DNA of 64,000 nucleotides from Oscheius onirici (lineage: Eukaryota > Nematoda > Chromadorea > Rhabditida > Rhabditidae): assembly GCA_932521025.1 (NCBI GenBank), contig OW051472.1, positions 2,542,001 through 2,606,000 of the forward strand, in the 5' to 3' direction. The notes beneath the pieces are model-generated. The model had not been told where the DNA came from, searched no databases, and saw only the letters and a list, made by a program, of their open reading frames with translations. This document shows, in pieces, positions 9,219 through 19,195 of the stretch (position 1 is the stretch's first letter; every line of letters starts with the position of its first letter). A program made the position numbers and the translations under genes.

Positions 9219-12200
9219 ATGAACTTTTTCGACTCACAACACGCTAGTCTGGATTCCGGAATGGGATCGGACAATGACAGTCAACTGGTCCGAGTCTGGA
9301 GAGAAAAGGAAGAACTGGAGAGAAAGTTGAACAGCATGCTGGATCAGCAGAAAGGTGGGTCAAAAGTTTGAGATTCGGGGAAAGACAAACCTTTTTTTTG
9401 GTTTCAATGGTAGCATGTAGAAAATTATGATTGTAGACTGATAGTATGTCGGGTGTGTAGTATGACATAAACCGAAAATTCTTTGATCAGTAAAGTTTTT
9501 TCTGTCTTTTTATAACTTTTGGAATATCCAGCCGGTTGCTGTAAAAAAATTCCAGGTTTCCAATTTTGCACTTTATATAGTTTCTTCACTGACTTCACCC
9601 ACTGACTAAGTACGATAAGCGAACACAAAACAAGTATATGCTATAGATGAAACAAAGAAAATATCTTGTGTTATCGACTAAAACCACTTCCGAATTCTCT
9701 ACTGATTGTGAGAATGGGTAGACTGTACCAGCAGAGACTAAATGTTTCAGTGGGAATGTAAAGAAAAAAAGGGAAGCATACGATGGTACACTGCAGCTTT
9801 GAAAAATGTAGCATTTTCTGAATAGCTCATGCCTTGCTATAAGTTTGTTTTATTAGTCGTTCTATGAAGTTGTCACAGTCTATTTTGAAGTGATAGCGAG
9901 TCTGACAAGAAAACACGTTTATAAGTTTTTAGAAACACGAAATAGCTCGAACGATGCCCGTTTGGTTACTCCAATAACAGTAGTACTTCATAAGAAGTGT
10001 GAATGTTTCACTGGAAACTCATGATGAACCAAGATTTAGTTCTGGCAGTAGATTGCTAGGTCATCTGCCAAAAACAGAGCAAATGCAAAGAAGAAAACCA
10101 CTTTTGCATACCACTCGTTTGTGTTTCAAGAGCGAAAAAAATTGATCTAAGTTCCAAAATGACTTGCAGTATAATCCTAACAACTTCTAACTTGTCGCAC
10201 CAAATCTCGTGACCTCGGACCAACATATATTTTTCTAGACGCTGACCATGGACGCTTTACTGTCCCATGTTTTTTTATTGTAAAACAGTTGAACTTGAAA
10301 CATTTACATGTTTGAAAAAAAACGAAATTAGCTTATCACAACTAAACAAAAGTTTAAAAAAAAGTCTATGGGGAAAGAGAGCCAATTTTGACATTCGTTT
10401 GGAGGGAATTGAAGAAAGTTTATGAGAAAAATAGAGTTTTCACTGCCCCAACATGGACCATTTCTGAGTGAGGAAACGGTATGACCAGAAAATACCAATC
10501 GCTAACACTCCTTCGGAACGACTTGAACTGGCCGTTTTACCAATTTCCAAAACTTTCCCAGTTTTCAGGAACCTCTTTTTTTGGCTTCAGTACTTCTATA
10601 AAGTCAATGCATAACTTTAGAAGTGATCGTGACATCACTCTTTCTTGGACGAAAATACAATTTTGAGCAGTTTTATCCGAAAAAGCTAAACGTTCAGTTC
10701 ATTTATTGAATGTCTGTACAAAAACATATCAAAACAAAGTTTGATGTAAAGCGCTTTTCGGCGGAAAACTTTTGACTATTTTTCAACCATTCCAAGCCTC
10801 AAACTTTTGCCATTTTAGGCAGTCGTTCCTCCTCGCTCTCCAGGCCCCTTCCTCTAGGAAGTCCTACAAGTGGGTTCCTTCAAAATTTCTCTTCAAAAAC
10901 AGTCAAATTCTAGACAACAACCTCGTCCACGGAATCCAGGAAACTCTTCAGAACCTCGTCTGTCAACTGGAACAATTTGGACAGAAGTTTGATGCCTTGA
11001 CTAATAGAGGTTTTTATTGCCTTCTCCCAGTCGAAAAAAGAAATTTAGTGGACGAAATGGAGCAGAAGATCCACGAACTGCAAGGAACAAGGCAAACAGT
11101 CACTCTACTACAGAACAATTTGGTGGCCAAATCTCTGGATTTGAGTGAGATGACATCGAGATTGGAGCTGGTGGAACGGGCTCAAAGGGTTCGTTTTGGT
11201 ATTTTCGAGGAAAAAATTAGAATTTCCAAAACTTGGAGATAAAGCTAACGACCTGAATGCTAGGTGGCAGTCTTACACAAAAAGTGAAGCACAAAAAGGT
11301 TTGAAAGTATTTTGACTAGAATTTTTTATCGAAAACAGAAAGTCCAGGAGACAAAAACCCACAAAAACCCAGTTTTCAAGTTCTAGCATGTTTTGTTCGG
11401 GGAAGAACAACCAATAATCGAACCAATAGCACTACTTCTTTTCAACATTTTCTACCAGCAGTGAAGCAAAGAAATCTAAAATTCAATCGTAAAACATTGT
11501 TTTGTTTTCGAGCAGTGTCGCTCATCGCTTTTCGATCTATAGCAAGAAAAACAAGAAAATGAGGCCATTTTCGGTCATAAATTGTGAAACTTCTCATATT
11601 AAGTTCAAGTACGAACAATCCACAGTTTCGTTCCATAGAACCAGTAAATTTCACAAAACCGGAGTTGCGAAAGGATATCCAAGAAAATTATTCGTTTTCA
11701 AAAACAACCGGTCATTTTTTCAGGGATCCACTCACTCTGACCTCGTAAAACGGAAGAAAATCCTTGAGCAGGCCGGAACCAATCCTCCTCTTGTGGAAAA
11801 GAAGCAGATTCCTCGAAAACACTCTTTTCCTCTGGCCCGATCTACACTGGAAGAACCCCGACCCGTTTTTTCGCGTAAAATGAGAGAAAAATATGAAGAG
11901 AGACCGGCCAGGAAGACAAGTGTCCCAACAAGGAGATTGGAACAAATGTCGACCAGTTCTGGAGCTTCTACGGTAAGAAAAAAAATAAGTTGTGGCTGCC
12001 ACAAATGTTAGGTTAGAACAAGTTGTGGCCACAAATATTAGGCCAGATCGGTTGTGGTAAACACAATTGTTAGGCCGAATCTAATTGTGTCCACAACCCG
12101 AACAAAAAAGTACGTATTTGCGTATTTTTTTATGATTACTGCAATCAAAAACACCGTTTTAGGGTCTTCGCGGAGTCTCCTCCTGGTCCTCTTTCACAGC

Positions 12201-13812
12201 TCCCAGAGTCCGATTAGCCATGAACAACGCCGAAAATTCGGGGGATGAGGTAATTTTCTAGTGTTTCAGCTTTACTTGAAGTAAAAATTATATTTTTATT
12301 TTTAATCTTGATAGTGGTCTTCCTTGAAAATGACAAAAATTTAGGCTGTGGTTGCCTTCTTCTTCCACAAAAGCGACTCTCCAAGCAGCTTGTCTTTTGA
12401 ACTGGGAGACCAACTGGAAATTGCTGGAAGGACGGGAGAAGAGTTCAGTCTGGCTCGAAACAGTCATGGACAGACTGGATTCATACCGAACAAATTGGTG
12501 GGTTTTGGAGCATATATCGGTACGCAATTAGCGTGCAAATAATGGTGAACCTATGAACTAACGGTGGAGCATTTTTATTTTCAAAAAACGGTTTTCATCG
12601 GAGATGGAAAAACGGTGGATTCTTCTATAATAGTAAGAAGAAGCACTACTCTTTTTTCAATGGACAAATGAATTCTACCAACTGCATGGAGTATAGACAT
12701 AGTATATGCACGCATACATGTTCACAGCGAAACAAAAACAAAACAAAAGCTTTAGAAGTTCTCTATTTAACTTCCTTTTTTCGAAGTTGTTCAAGTTTAG
12801 CGCGTTGTTTTGTGTTTGTAAAGTGTTTCAAGTTCAGTGCTAATGCGCGAGAAGAAAATCTAATGGTTCAGTTCTCGGAAGATCATACTTTTGGAGAAAA
12901 GTATTCTGACCCTTTTGGTGCGACCTAGTAGTATAGTGGAAGTTTGATCGCTACGCAAACAATACGCAAACACCGAAGCAATTAAAAAACTTTTTTGGAC
13001 GGAAAGTAAGAAAATTGAAAAATAATGAAGTTTTCGATCGACGAATCACTGCGGAAACTTTTGTGTAATATGCTCACAACGAAACATTGTTTTTAATAAC
13101 TTGTTGATGACCATGTTCAAAAAAAGTGAACACCTCTTCCAGATCCAACGAGTCTTGCCCCTGGAACAGAGTCCCTGGTGGTATGGGAATCTTCCCGAAG
13201 CTGAAGCCGAAGCCCTTCTAATCACTGCAATTCCAGGAGATTTTCTAGTTCGAATTACTCCTGAAAATCAATATGTTGTTGGTTTGAAAGGAAAGGGAAA
13301 AGTTCACCAGATTCCGGTTCGTTTTAGCAATTTTTATTGGAAAAACAAACTTTAGGTTCCAACAGTGAATGGGAGAGTAGAAATGGGAGGAAGAAGCTTC
13401 GCCAACGTCGCCTGTATGATTACGTACTTTTTGTTTAGCAAAGTTCCCATCGTTTTTGGTGAGCATCTGAAACGGCCACTGCCAAAGTGAAATTTGATAT
13501 ACGTTGTACATCAATAAATTATGGAAAAATATGGTTTAGAGAACAGCAAAATGGCAGAGTTAGAACATGACGGAACTTCCAGTGTAGTCAGATCTCCGCT
13601 GGATAATCGTAAGCGTAACGAAACAAAAAAAATTCAAGATAAGCGAAAAATTAAATAACATGTCTTCCCGTCCCCAAATAGGTGATCATTTGAATCTTTC
13701 AGGAGATCAGTTCTTGTCAACTTGGTATAGGAAAAGTTACAAAAAGATTACAGGAGGTTACTGCTCAGCATTTCAGCGTAAAATGTTTCAAGTAGTGATG
13801 GTATTGAAGTGA
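9219..13812 (+). CDS. SH3-SH2 adaptor-like protein
   Basis: Ten exons join in one frame: 9219-9354, 10914-11009, 11049-11188, 11724-11972, 12163-12249, 12345-12497, 13143-13316, 13356-13458, 13540-13608 and 13682-13812, giving about 445 residues. Residues 1-125 are charged and coiled-coil-like (WREKEELERKLNSMLDQQ; QKIHELQGTRQTV). Residues 126-236 are basic and Pro/Ser-rich. Exon 6 (about 237-287) is an SH3 domain (FELGDQLEIAGRTG ... TGFIPNKLV). Exons 7-8 (about 288-380) are an SH2 domain opening SPWWYGNLP, with GDFLVR giving the phosphotyrosine-binding Arg near residue 324. This suggests a cytoplasmic scaffold linking proline motifs to phosphotyrosine signals. The order SH3 then SH2 behind a coiled coil is not one I can tie to a named orthologue. 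The acceptor of exon 2 (TTCTAG at 10913) was chosen because it is the one that keeps frame. The first intron is about 1.56 kb and carries several TGTTTCA motifs. Confidence 0.85.
11998..12105 (+). repeat. Degenerate tandem repeat in an intron
   Basis: About three units of 30-33 bases, each with GTTGTGG..CACAA followed by TTAGGCC/TTAGGTT. Each unit can form a small GTTGTGGCCACAA hairpin. It lies in intron 4 of the SH3-SH2 gene. Confidence 0.65.
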
Positions 13813-14231
13813 CAAGAACTATCGGCATTGATTCTGAGTCTTTTATGATATTTTTCAGGAACCGTAAAACCTAAAACTACAAAGAGACAGATGACACAAG
13901 TAACGTAGGCTGAATTCATTCTCTTGTTTATCATTGTCTGGAAACACAAAATGTTTATTTTTTTCTGGACTTCAGTCTCCAATTTCAGCCGCCACGACAC
14001 TACTTCTGTAAAGTTTTCTTCGTATTTCGTATACCTCCACCGCTAAGCCATCAATGATGAGAGCTGTTCAATATCTATGTACCTCACTTGAAACAAAAAC
14101 TTTTTTTTTCTGTTTTGCTTGTCTGTTTTTGTAGTTATTCTAGTAGTGAAAAGCATCATAACGACCCTGCAAAGTTGTTTTGTATAAGCCATACACGTGA
14201 AACAAAACGTATTGAAAACAACCCATACAGC
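13813..14231. other. Intergenic, no gene seen
   Basis: AT-rich spacer between two convergent genes. TGAAACA motifs (minus-strand TGTTTCA) start at 14089 and 14198. Confidence 0.5.
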
Positions 14232-14848
14232 TTATTTCTCCTTCGGTTTCTGCTTCAACAAAACTTCCACACTCTCTATTTTCTTTGTCAAAAGGTCCAG
14301 TTTTTCTTGTACTGAATTGTCCGGTTTCCACTGAAACACCACCACTTCGCCAATAAAATTGATCGTCATCGATTCCAGTTCCTTTTCCGTAAACTTTTGC
14401 TTCTTCTCATCGTTGCAAATCCTCAAATAGAGCGGGGAATTCTAAAATTTTAATTTTTTTAGCATAAAAACTATAAAACTTCCTCCAAAAGATGGCTGAT
14501 ATTGTAAATTTGACCGCCAAAAAGAATTATCCAGCTGACCAAACCGGCATTATAAGTGGCAATTTCGGCGGAGTCGTACAGTTTCACGTCCTGTATAAAT
14601 TGGAAATTATAAAGACAAAAAACTACCATGGTGGGTTTTGTGCTAGTCACCATCTTCCAGAGACCTTTGATTCTTCCCGGGGCCTCTTCCGTGGCCAATT
14701 TTGGGTCTTGGTAGAATTGAGGAAGACATTTTCTCGTAGAGGGAAAACGGGATTTGGTCCAGAAGACCATAGGCTCGTTTGTGTTGAAAAGAGGAGCGAA
14801 ATCGGACTGAAAATTGGGAAAATTGTTCCGAAGGAAAGAGCGAATTGA
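14232..14848 (-). CDS. Small protein of unknown function, 3' part
   Basis: Three exons join in phase on the minus strand: 14848-14627, 14590-14480 and 14441-14232 (TAA). The opening acceptor is TATTTTCAG at 14849-14851. About 180 residues are readable; the start codon is upstream and was not found. The middle exon is hydrophobic (AGLVSWIILFGGQIYNI) and could be a single membrane span. The last exon is charged, with EKLDLLTKKIESVEVLLKQ suggesting a short C-terminal coiled coil. I considered a mitochondrial OPA3-type protein, but the match is too weak. The consistent splice phases are the main evidence that it is real. Confidence 0.6.
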
Positions 14849-14851
14849 CTG

Positions 14852-15718
14852 AAAATAGATGCAAGGCTACTTTTTATCTTTTTCACAAAAAATTTTTTTG
14901 ACTTTTTTTTCTTGCAGTGTCTGCGTTAATTGTGTTGTGTCATGCACGATCTGTTCGAGAATAAAGTTTGCGCTCACCTAGAATAAAAATCCACCGAGCT
15001 ACAAAAAGACTTTTTCCTACATTCTTCACAACCGAACAGAGTATTTAGTTTGACCTGACCCCCTCTTGGGTTGGCTCAATAAAGTGCGAGTACATGTTCG
15101 CCAAAACTGGAGAAAAAAGTCAGGTTTCCATCGTTGTAAAACATCTAGGTATTGGAACATAACAGAACAACAGTTTCCCTGACGTGACACGGTTGACGTT
15201 TTGTGCTAGAAATTCGAACACAGTCTCGTCTCACAAGACATCTACCACCTATTGGTAGCAGACTTGAAACACAAACCTTATAAACCGGCCCAAAGTTTTG
15301 AAGTGGACTGTAGAGCTGTGAAGCTCCGGCGTAGGTTGAAGGATGAACCACGGGGCGTTTCTGGAAAACAGTGTGCTTGCAAAAGGGAACGCAGAACAAA
15401 AAGCAGCTACTCTTTACACATTTTTGTCGTCTTTATACATTTTTGAAACATTTTACTAGGATATTTTATCTATCCACGCTTCGATACCTACGTCTCCTTT
15501 TGTAACCCTTGGAAACAAAAAAGTCTATCAAAATTTTCCCGTCTATAAAAATAAATCGATCAAAAGAAACTCTGAACCGCACCCCTTTACTAATCTGTGA
15601 ATCATTTTATTCAATTTTTTTGTGACAATACAGCCAACAACCTATTGTCGCTCTATCTCTATATCGTATATTTAGACCAATTGTGAAACATTCTTCTTCG
15701 AAAAAAAGGACAACTTAC
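14852..15718. other. Intergenic or intronic, nothing clear
   Basis: May contain the missing 5' exon of the gene at 14232-14848 and the 3' exon of the gene at 15719-16134. One candidate 3' exon (minus, 15594 down to about 15466) follows a GATTCACAG acceptor and ends TAA, with a basic RRRRYRSVDR tail, but AATAAA lies just before it, so I do not call it. Confidence 0.4.
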
Positions 15719-16134
15719 TTCAATACCCTTCACTTCCGGGACTGCTCTTATACCAATAGCCACCAATAGCTGTCGCATTTCTAAAGAAAAAATCACTTTT
15801 TGTATCAACGGCAGTACCAACCTTCGAGAGAAACTTTTGGGGGATATTTTGCTGGTATTTGTTGACTTGAATCTTCCATTTGTTTGTCTCTAAGCTTTGA
15901 TTCCAGCTTTTCTACTGAAAAATCATGAAGAATGAGTTCAAAGAGATGTAGAAACTTACCTCTGTTCGTCAGATATTCTATACTTTTTGTTGTTTCGTCG
16001 AACTTATTTAGGCAGTGGTTGATAGATAATTGGATTTTGTCCAGATTTGCTGAAGAGCTGTTTTGGGTGTTTATGTCTTCGGGGTGCTTTTTATATTCGC
16101 GGTGGAGACAAATTTTGGGAATTTGGACCTTCAT
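15719..16134 (-). CDS. Coiled-coil protein of unknown function
   Basis: Minus-strand exons 16134-15960, 15914-15822 and 15780-15719 keep frame across two small introns with good GTAAGT/TTTCAG or TTTAG sites. The product contains LDKIQLSINHCLNKFDETTK and then VEKLESKLRDK, a heptad-rich segment like subunits of small coiled-coil complexes, followed by EMRQLLVAIGIRAVPEVKGI. The last exon ends at a GTAAGT donor, so more sequence should follow. The ATG at 16134 is the simplest start. A GAG acceptor slightly upstream would also allow joining in phase to the coiled-coil exon at 17550-17691 through a 33-base exon at 16562-16594, which would make one gene. Confidence 0.55.
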
Positions 16135-16660
16135 AAAGGGTATCCTCTTCCCTCAATTCACAGCCATATGACTTTTCGCCCTAGTCTTGTTTAGGCAAGT
16201 TATAATATTTGATGTGGTCAACAATTTTGCAGAATGTGACGTCATGAAAAAAGCTTTCTGCTTGCCACAACAATCAATCGACTTCGCATAATTAGAGCAT
16301 TTTCGGTTCAAAAGATGATTTCGAAAGGCAGCAGTGTATGCACTGTAGTGTTCGCACTGTAGAAAACAGCATATAATGAAAACCAGAAACATTTGTTGTG
16401 GAAAACATCGAAAACAAGACGAAATCAACAATCTACAGCTGCACTTTTGGGAGTTTTAAGGACTTCTGTTCAGTTCACTACTAATGCTTGAAACAAAAAA
16501 ATAAATAACTTCCACGAAAATGACAAAAGAATTGTGTAAATTAGAATACCCCATCTATTACCTTCTGGTCTACATCCTTCCGGTAAGGCTCTGCCTTGAA
16601 ACAAAGAAAACAAGTTTTTCATGATTTTTTCCAGTCAACGGAACTTCAGTCATCGGAATT

Positions 16661-17534
16661 AAAAGGGACAGTCCCGTTGTCTGCGAACCAGCGTTGGGTG
16701 AGCAGCTGATAGTGCGAGCGCTCGCGCTCGCATGCGAACACAAAATTTGAAAATGCTCGCGCTCGCGGTGCGAGCAGAACTGTGCTCGCGAGCAACCTGC
16801 GAGCAGTGGGTCCCACACCGATCTGATAAAAACGCGGTAGATTTTGAAAAATCTCTCCAATTTTGCTTATCCTTTTTCGATTTTTATATTTTTTTTCGAT
16901 TTTTTTTCGGTCGTTTTGGTATCAAAACGTTCCAAATAGGATATTCTACAATAATAAATAAAAATAAGATCAAAAAATATCGAAAATAATTGATAAAAAT
17001 CGAAAAAAACCAGTTTCCATATTTGGGAAAATGCTCGCGCTCGCGCTAAAATTGAGAGGTCTGCTCGCGCTCGCACAAAAAATCGCTGCCCGCCCAACCC
17101 TGGTGCGAACATGCCCGCAGGGGAAATCAGGCAACTTCGTGGCGGGACCCACGATAAATTGTATTTTTGCTTTTTTAGGGGGTTTACACTCATTTTTTCG
17201 ATTTTTAATCGATGTTTTGTCAAAAGTTACCCCTAAAATGAGTGGTAGGACGCAAAAATTGGTGGAAAATTGACCGTAAGACACAAAAAAGCACTTTTTG
17301 GCCGAAAATAAGTTATTTTCGTCTTTTTCCATCATTTTTCCACCAAATTTGACTTTCCAGCACTCATTTTAGGGGTAAAAATTGACGAAAAATCGATTAA
17401 AAACCTTTAGAAGTCAAAAAAATGAGCATAGAACAAGTAAAACTCGGAAAATCAATATTTGAGGTGTTTGAGGTTTGAATGCGCGGGCTTCTAAGATTTC
17501 TGTTATCTGGTTATAATGGGACTGTCCCTTTAAA
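16661..17534. repeat. Inverted-repeat element with TTTAAAGGGACAGTCCC-type ends
   Basis: Left end AAAGGGACAGTCCC (16662), right end GGGACTGTCCCTTTAAA (about 17518-17534). Inside are two GC-rich arrays of GCTCGCGCTCGC-type units (16711-16806 and 17030-17078). A block (17113-17160) is shared, inverted, with 33118-33168 and 34130-34170 (GTGGGTCCCGCCACG, GTTGCCTGATTTCCCCTG). It is intronic if the exons at 17.6 and 16.5 kb belong to one gene. Confidence 0.75.
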
Positions 17535-17549
17535 CAAAAGATAACCCAC

Positions 17550-17691
17550 CTGACAACATTTCCTCAATATTCTTCAGTTTATCATCATTTTCCTCCTTTT
17601 CTTCGGTCAACTTTTCGACTTTCTTATGCGAAGCATTGGCGGCAGCCATTGCTTCATACATTCTTGTAGCGAGTGATTCATTTTCAGCCAT
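17550..17691 (-). CDS. First exon of a coiled-coil protein
   Basis: Minus-strand ATG at 17691 (MAENESLATRMYEAM) followed by the heptad-like stretch KKVEKLTEEKEENDDKLKNI, ending TCAG|GTGGGT at 17550 in phase 1. 47 residues are readable. The start was preferred over upstream codons because the peptide turns acidic and helical exactly here. A 33-base exon at 16594-16562 would keep the phase. No family recognised. Confidence 0.5.
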
Positions 17692-18167
17692 TTTCCCGCG
17701 AAAAAAAAATAGAAAATGACGCAGAGGAAGAGAAAAAAGGGGAACAGCTGACAGTCGGTTTGTTATCTGATCGTGGCCTCGCCACGTGAATGACCACCCC
17801 CTATGCAAACTGTGAGAAAAATGTTGAGTGGGCGAAAACGAGGAGTCTGTTACTCATTTTTCAATGTTCTTTTTGTGGTAACCACTGTTTTTCAAACAGA
17901 TAACGAAGCAAGTGCTTGGCCTGATAAAATTTCTTTGTTGTTTGTTTCATATAAGCAATGAAGAAACGATTGCGCTAATCGTCTGGAATGATTCTGGCGT
18001 TGATAGAATTACTGAGGAGCGCTCACCTTTACTGGCTCCGCTTTCTCTCAGTAGAACTACTCTCCCCCATCAGTCGCCTGGACAACCTGGTGGAGCGACA
18101 TGTTGTTTGTTTCAATGTTTTCATATAGGCAATGAATATGCTCATTGTCAACAGGCAATAAAGATGC
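17692..18167. other. Intergenic, no gene seen
   Basis: Two plus-strand TGTTTCA motifs at 17943 and 18108, each followed by a near-identical ATAxxGCAATGAA, a weak direct repeat. Confidence 0.45.
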
Positions 18168-18334
18168 TCATCTGGATGTGTAAAAAAGTGGATTCTTTAA
18201 AGAGAAAGGGCCTCCTGTTTTACTGAATTCAACCGGACAAAAAGAGAACTATATTTTGTGTAAACTACACAACTGCACAAAAAATGAACAATATCTCTGA
18301 CAAAAGTCAAATCCTCGTCTTTTCTCATAGGATC
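18168..18334 (+). repeat. Inverted duplicate, copy 1 (partner at 27301-27480)
   Basis: Blocks such as TTGTGTAAACTACACAACTG and CAAATCCTCGTCTTTTCTCA recur reverse-complemented at 27301-27480. Non-coding on either strand as far as I can see. Confidence 0.75.
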
Positions 18335-18624
18335 ACTCTTTTATCGCATGTTCCAGAAAGCCTGATTGTAACATCGAAGAAAACGCAATAGGTTTGACCC
18401 ACAGCCAAAAATGAGCATTGAACAATGTTTAGCGCTCAACGATACGTTATTTTTGTGACATGAAACTGTTGTGAATCACGGAATATTAAACTGAGAAGTT
18501 TGTGATCCAGATTGTTCTCTTTTTGCCAAAATTCATAGAATTGACGAATAGTGATGCTCCATACACTAGCAAAAAGTGTGAACCATCTTTTTCGGTACGG
18601 TCCGGCTGAGGGGGGCGGGGGGAT

Positions 18625-19195
18625 TACTTTTGAACGGGGGCGTAACTTTCTGCCCGCAAAACCCGCGGGCAGAAAGTAGGGTGGGGGACTTTACGCACCG
18701 TTTTGGATGGGTGCGTAAAGTCCTCCCCCCAAAATTTGAGCGGTGCGTAAAGTCCTCCCCTTATTTTTGATTGGGCTTACTGTTACCCCCCTTTTTGTAA
18801 TTTTATTCGTTTAAATCAACTGTTTTTATTCGTTTTGCTTATGGGAAAAAAAATTTTGAACGGGCGCGGTATCATTCCTCGGAACAATCGCTTCTTTTCG
18901 TTTTCTGGGAGGAACAATCGCCGTTTGGCGCGGAACAAGCATCCAAATGTGAATGAATATGCAAATTTAACTAGGAAGGAAAGTTATGACATCGTCAGCC
19001 CAACTGAGGATGCACAGCGAGAGTGATTAACCCTTTTTTAAAGCTTAGGCTATCACTAGAAGCATACTGATTGCCAGGAAGTTATGACATCTCCGACCCA
19101 ACTGAAAGCCCACAGCGAGAGTGATAGCCCCTGTTAAACGCTTAGGCTATCACTAGAAGCATACTGATGTTATGTTCACATGGTCTATTGTTACC
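18625..19195 (+). repeat. Inverted-repeat element, copy 2
   Basis: Nearly identical to 651-1257, including an exact copy of the 63-codon open frame (18835-19026), but lacking two of the CGGGCAGAAAGTA units. Just downstream (19318-19368), GGGCGATTGTTCCGCG occurs twice inverted relative to CGGAACAATCGCC inside the element, a possible remnant of a longer copy. Confidence 0.85.

Larger units (their letters stand above)
4639..10302. promoter_or_regulatory. Cluster of 21U-RNA-type TGTTTCA motifs
   Basis: Plus-strand TGTTTCA starts at 4640, 6519, 6624, 6744, 7670, 8041, 9743, 10004 and 10122. The minus-strand form (TGAAACA on the plus strand) starts at 4732, 4907, 7601, 8478, 8722, 9648 and 10296. 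The copies at 4639 and 8478 carry the full CTGTTTCA. Apart from the 7-mer, flanks differ, so these are not copies of one repeat. In Caenorhabditis this core lies about 40 bases upstream of the 5' U of a 21U-RNA, and each motif drives its own short Pol II transcript. That these work as piRNA promoters here is inference. Confidence 0.55.
14089..16603 (-). promoter_or_regulatory. Run of eight minus-strand 21U-type motifs
   Basis: TGAAACA starts at 14089, 14198, 14332, 15265, 15444, 15684, 16489 and 16597; no plus-strand TGTTTCA was seen in this 2.5 kb. Several share the longer minus-strand form TTGTTTCAAG. 14332 lies inside the last exon of the gene at 14232-14848; the others are intronic or intergenic. 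Confidence 0.5.

Noticed and set aside
14232-14848. OPA3-like mitochondrial protein
   Set aside because: Only a short FIGEVVVF-type string is reminiscent; the order and length do not fit the family.
15719-16134. BLOC-1 or BRICK1-type subunit
   Set aside because: Generic coiled-coil similarity only; no family-specific residues could be matched.
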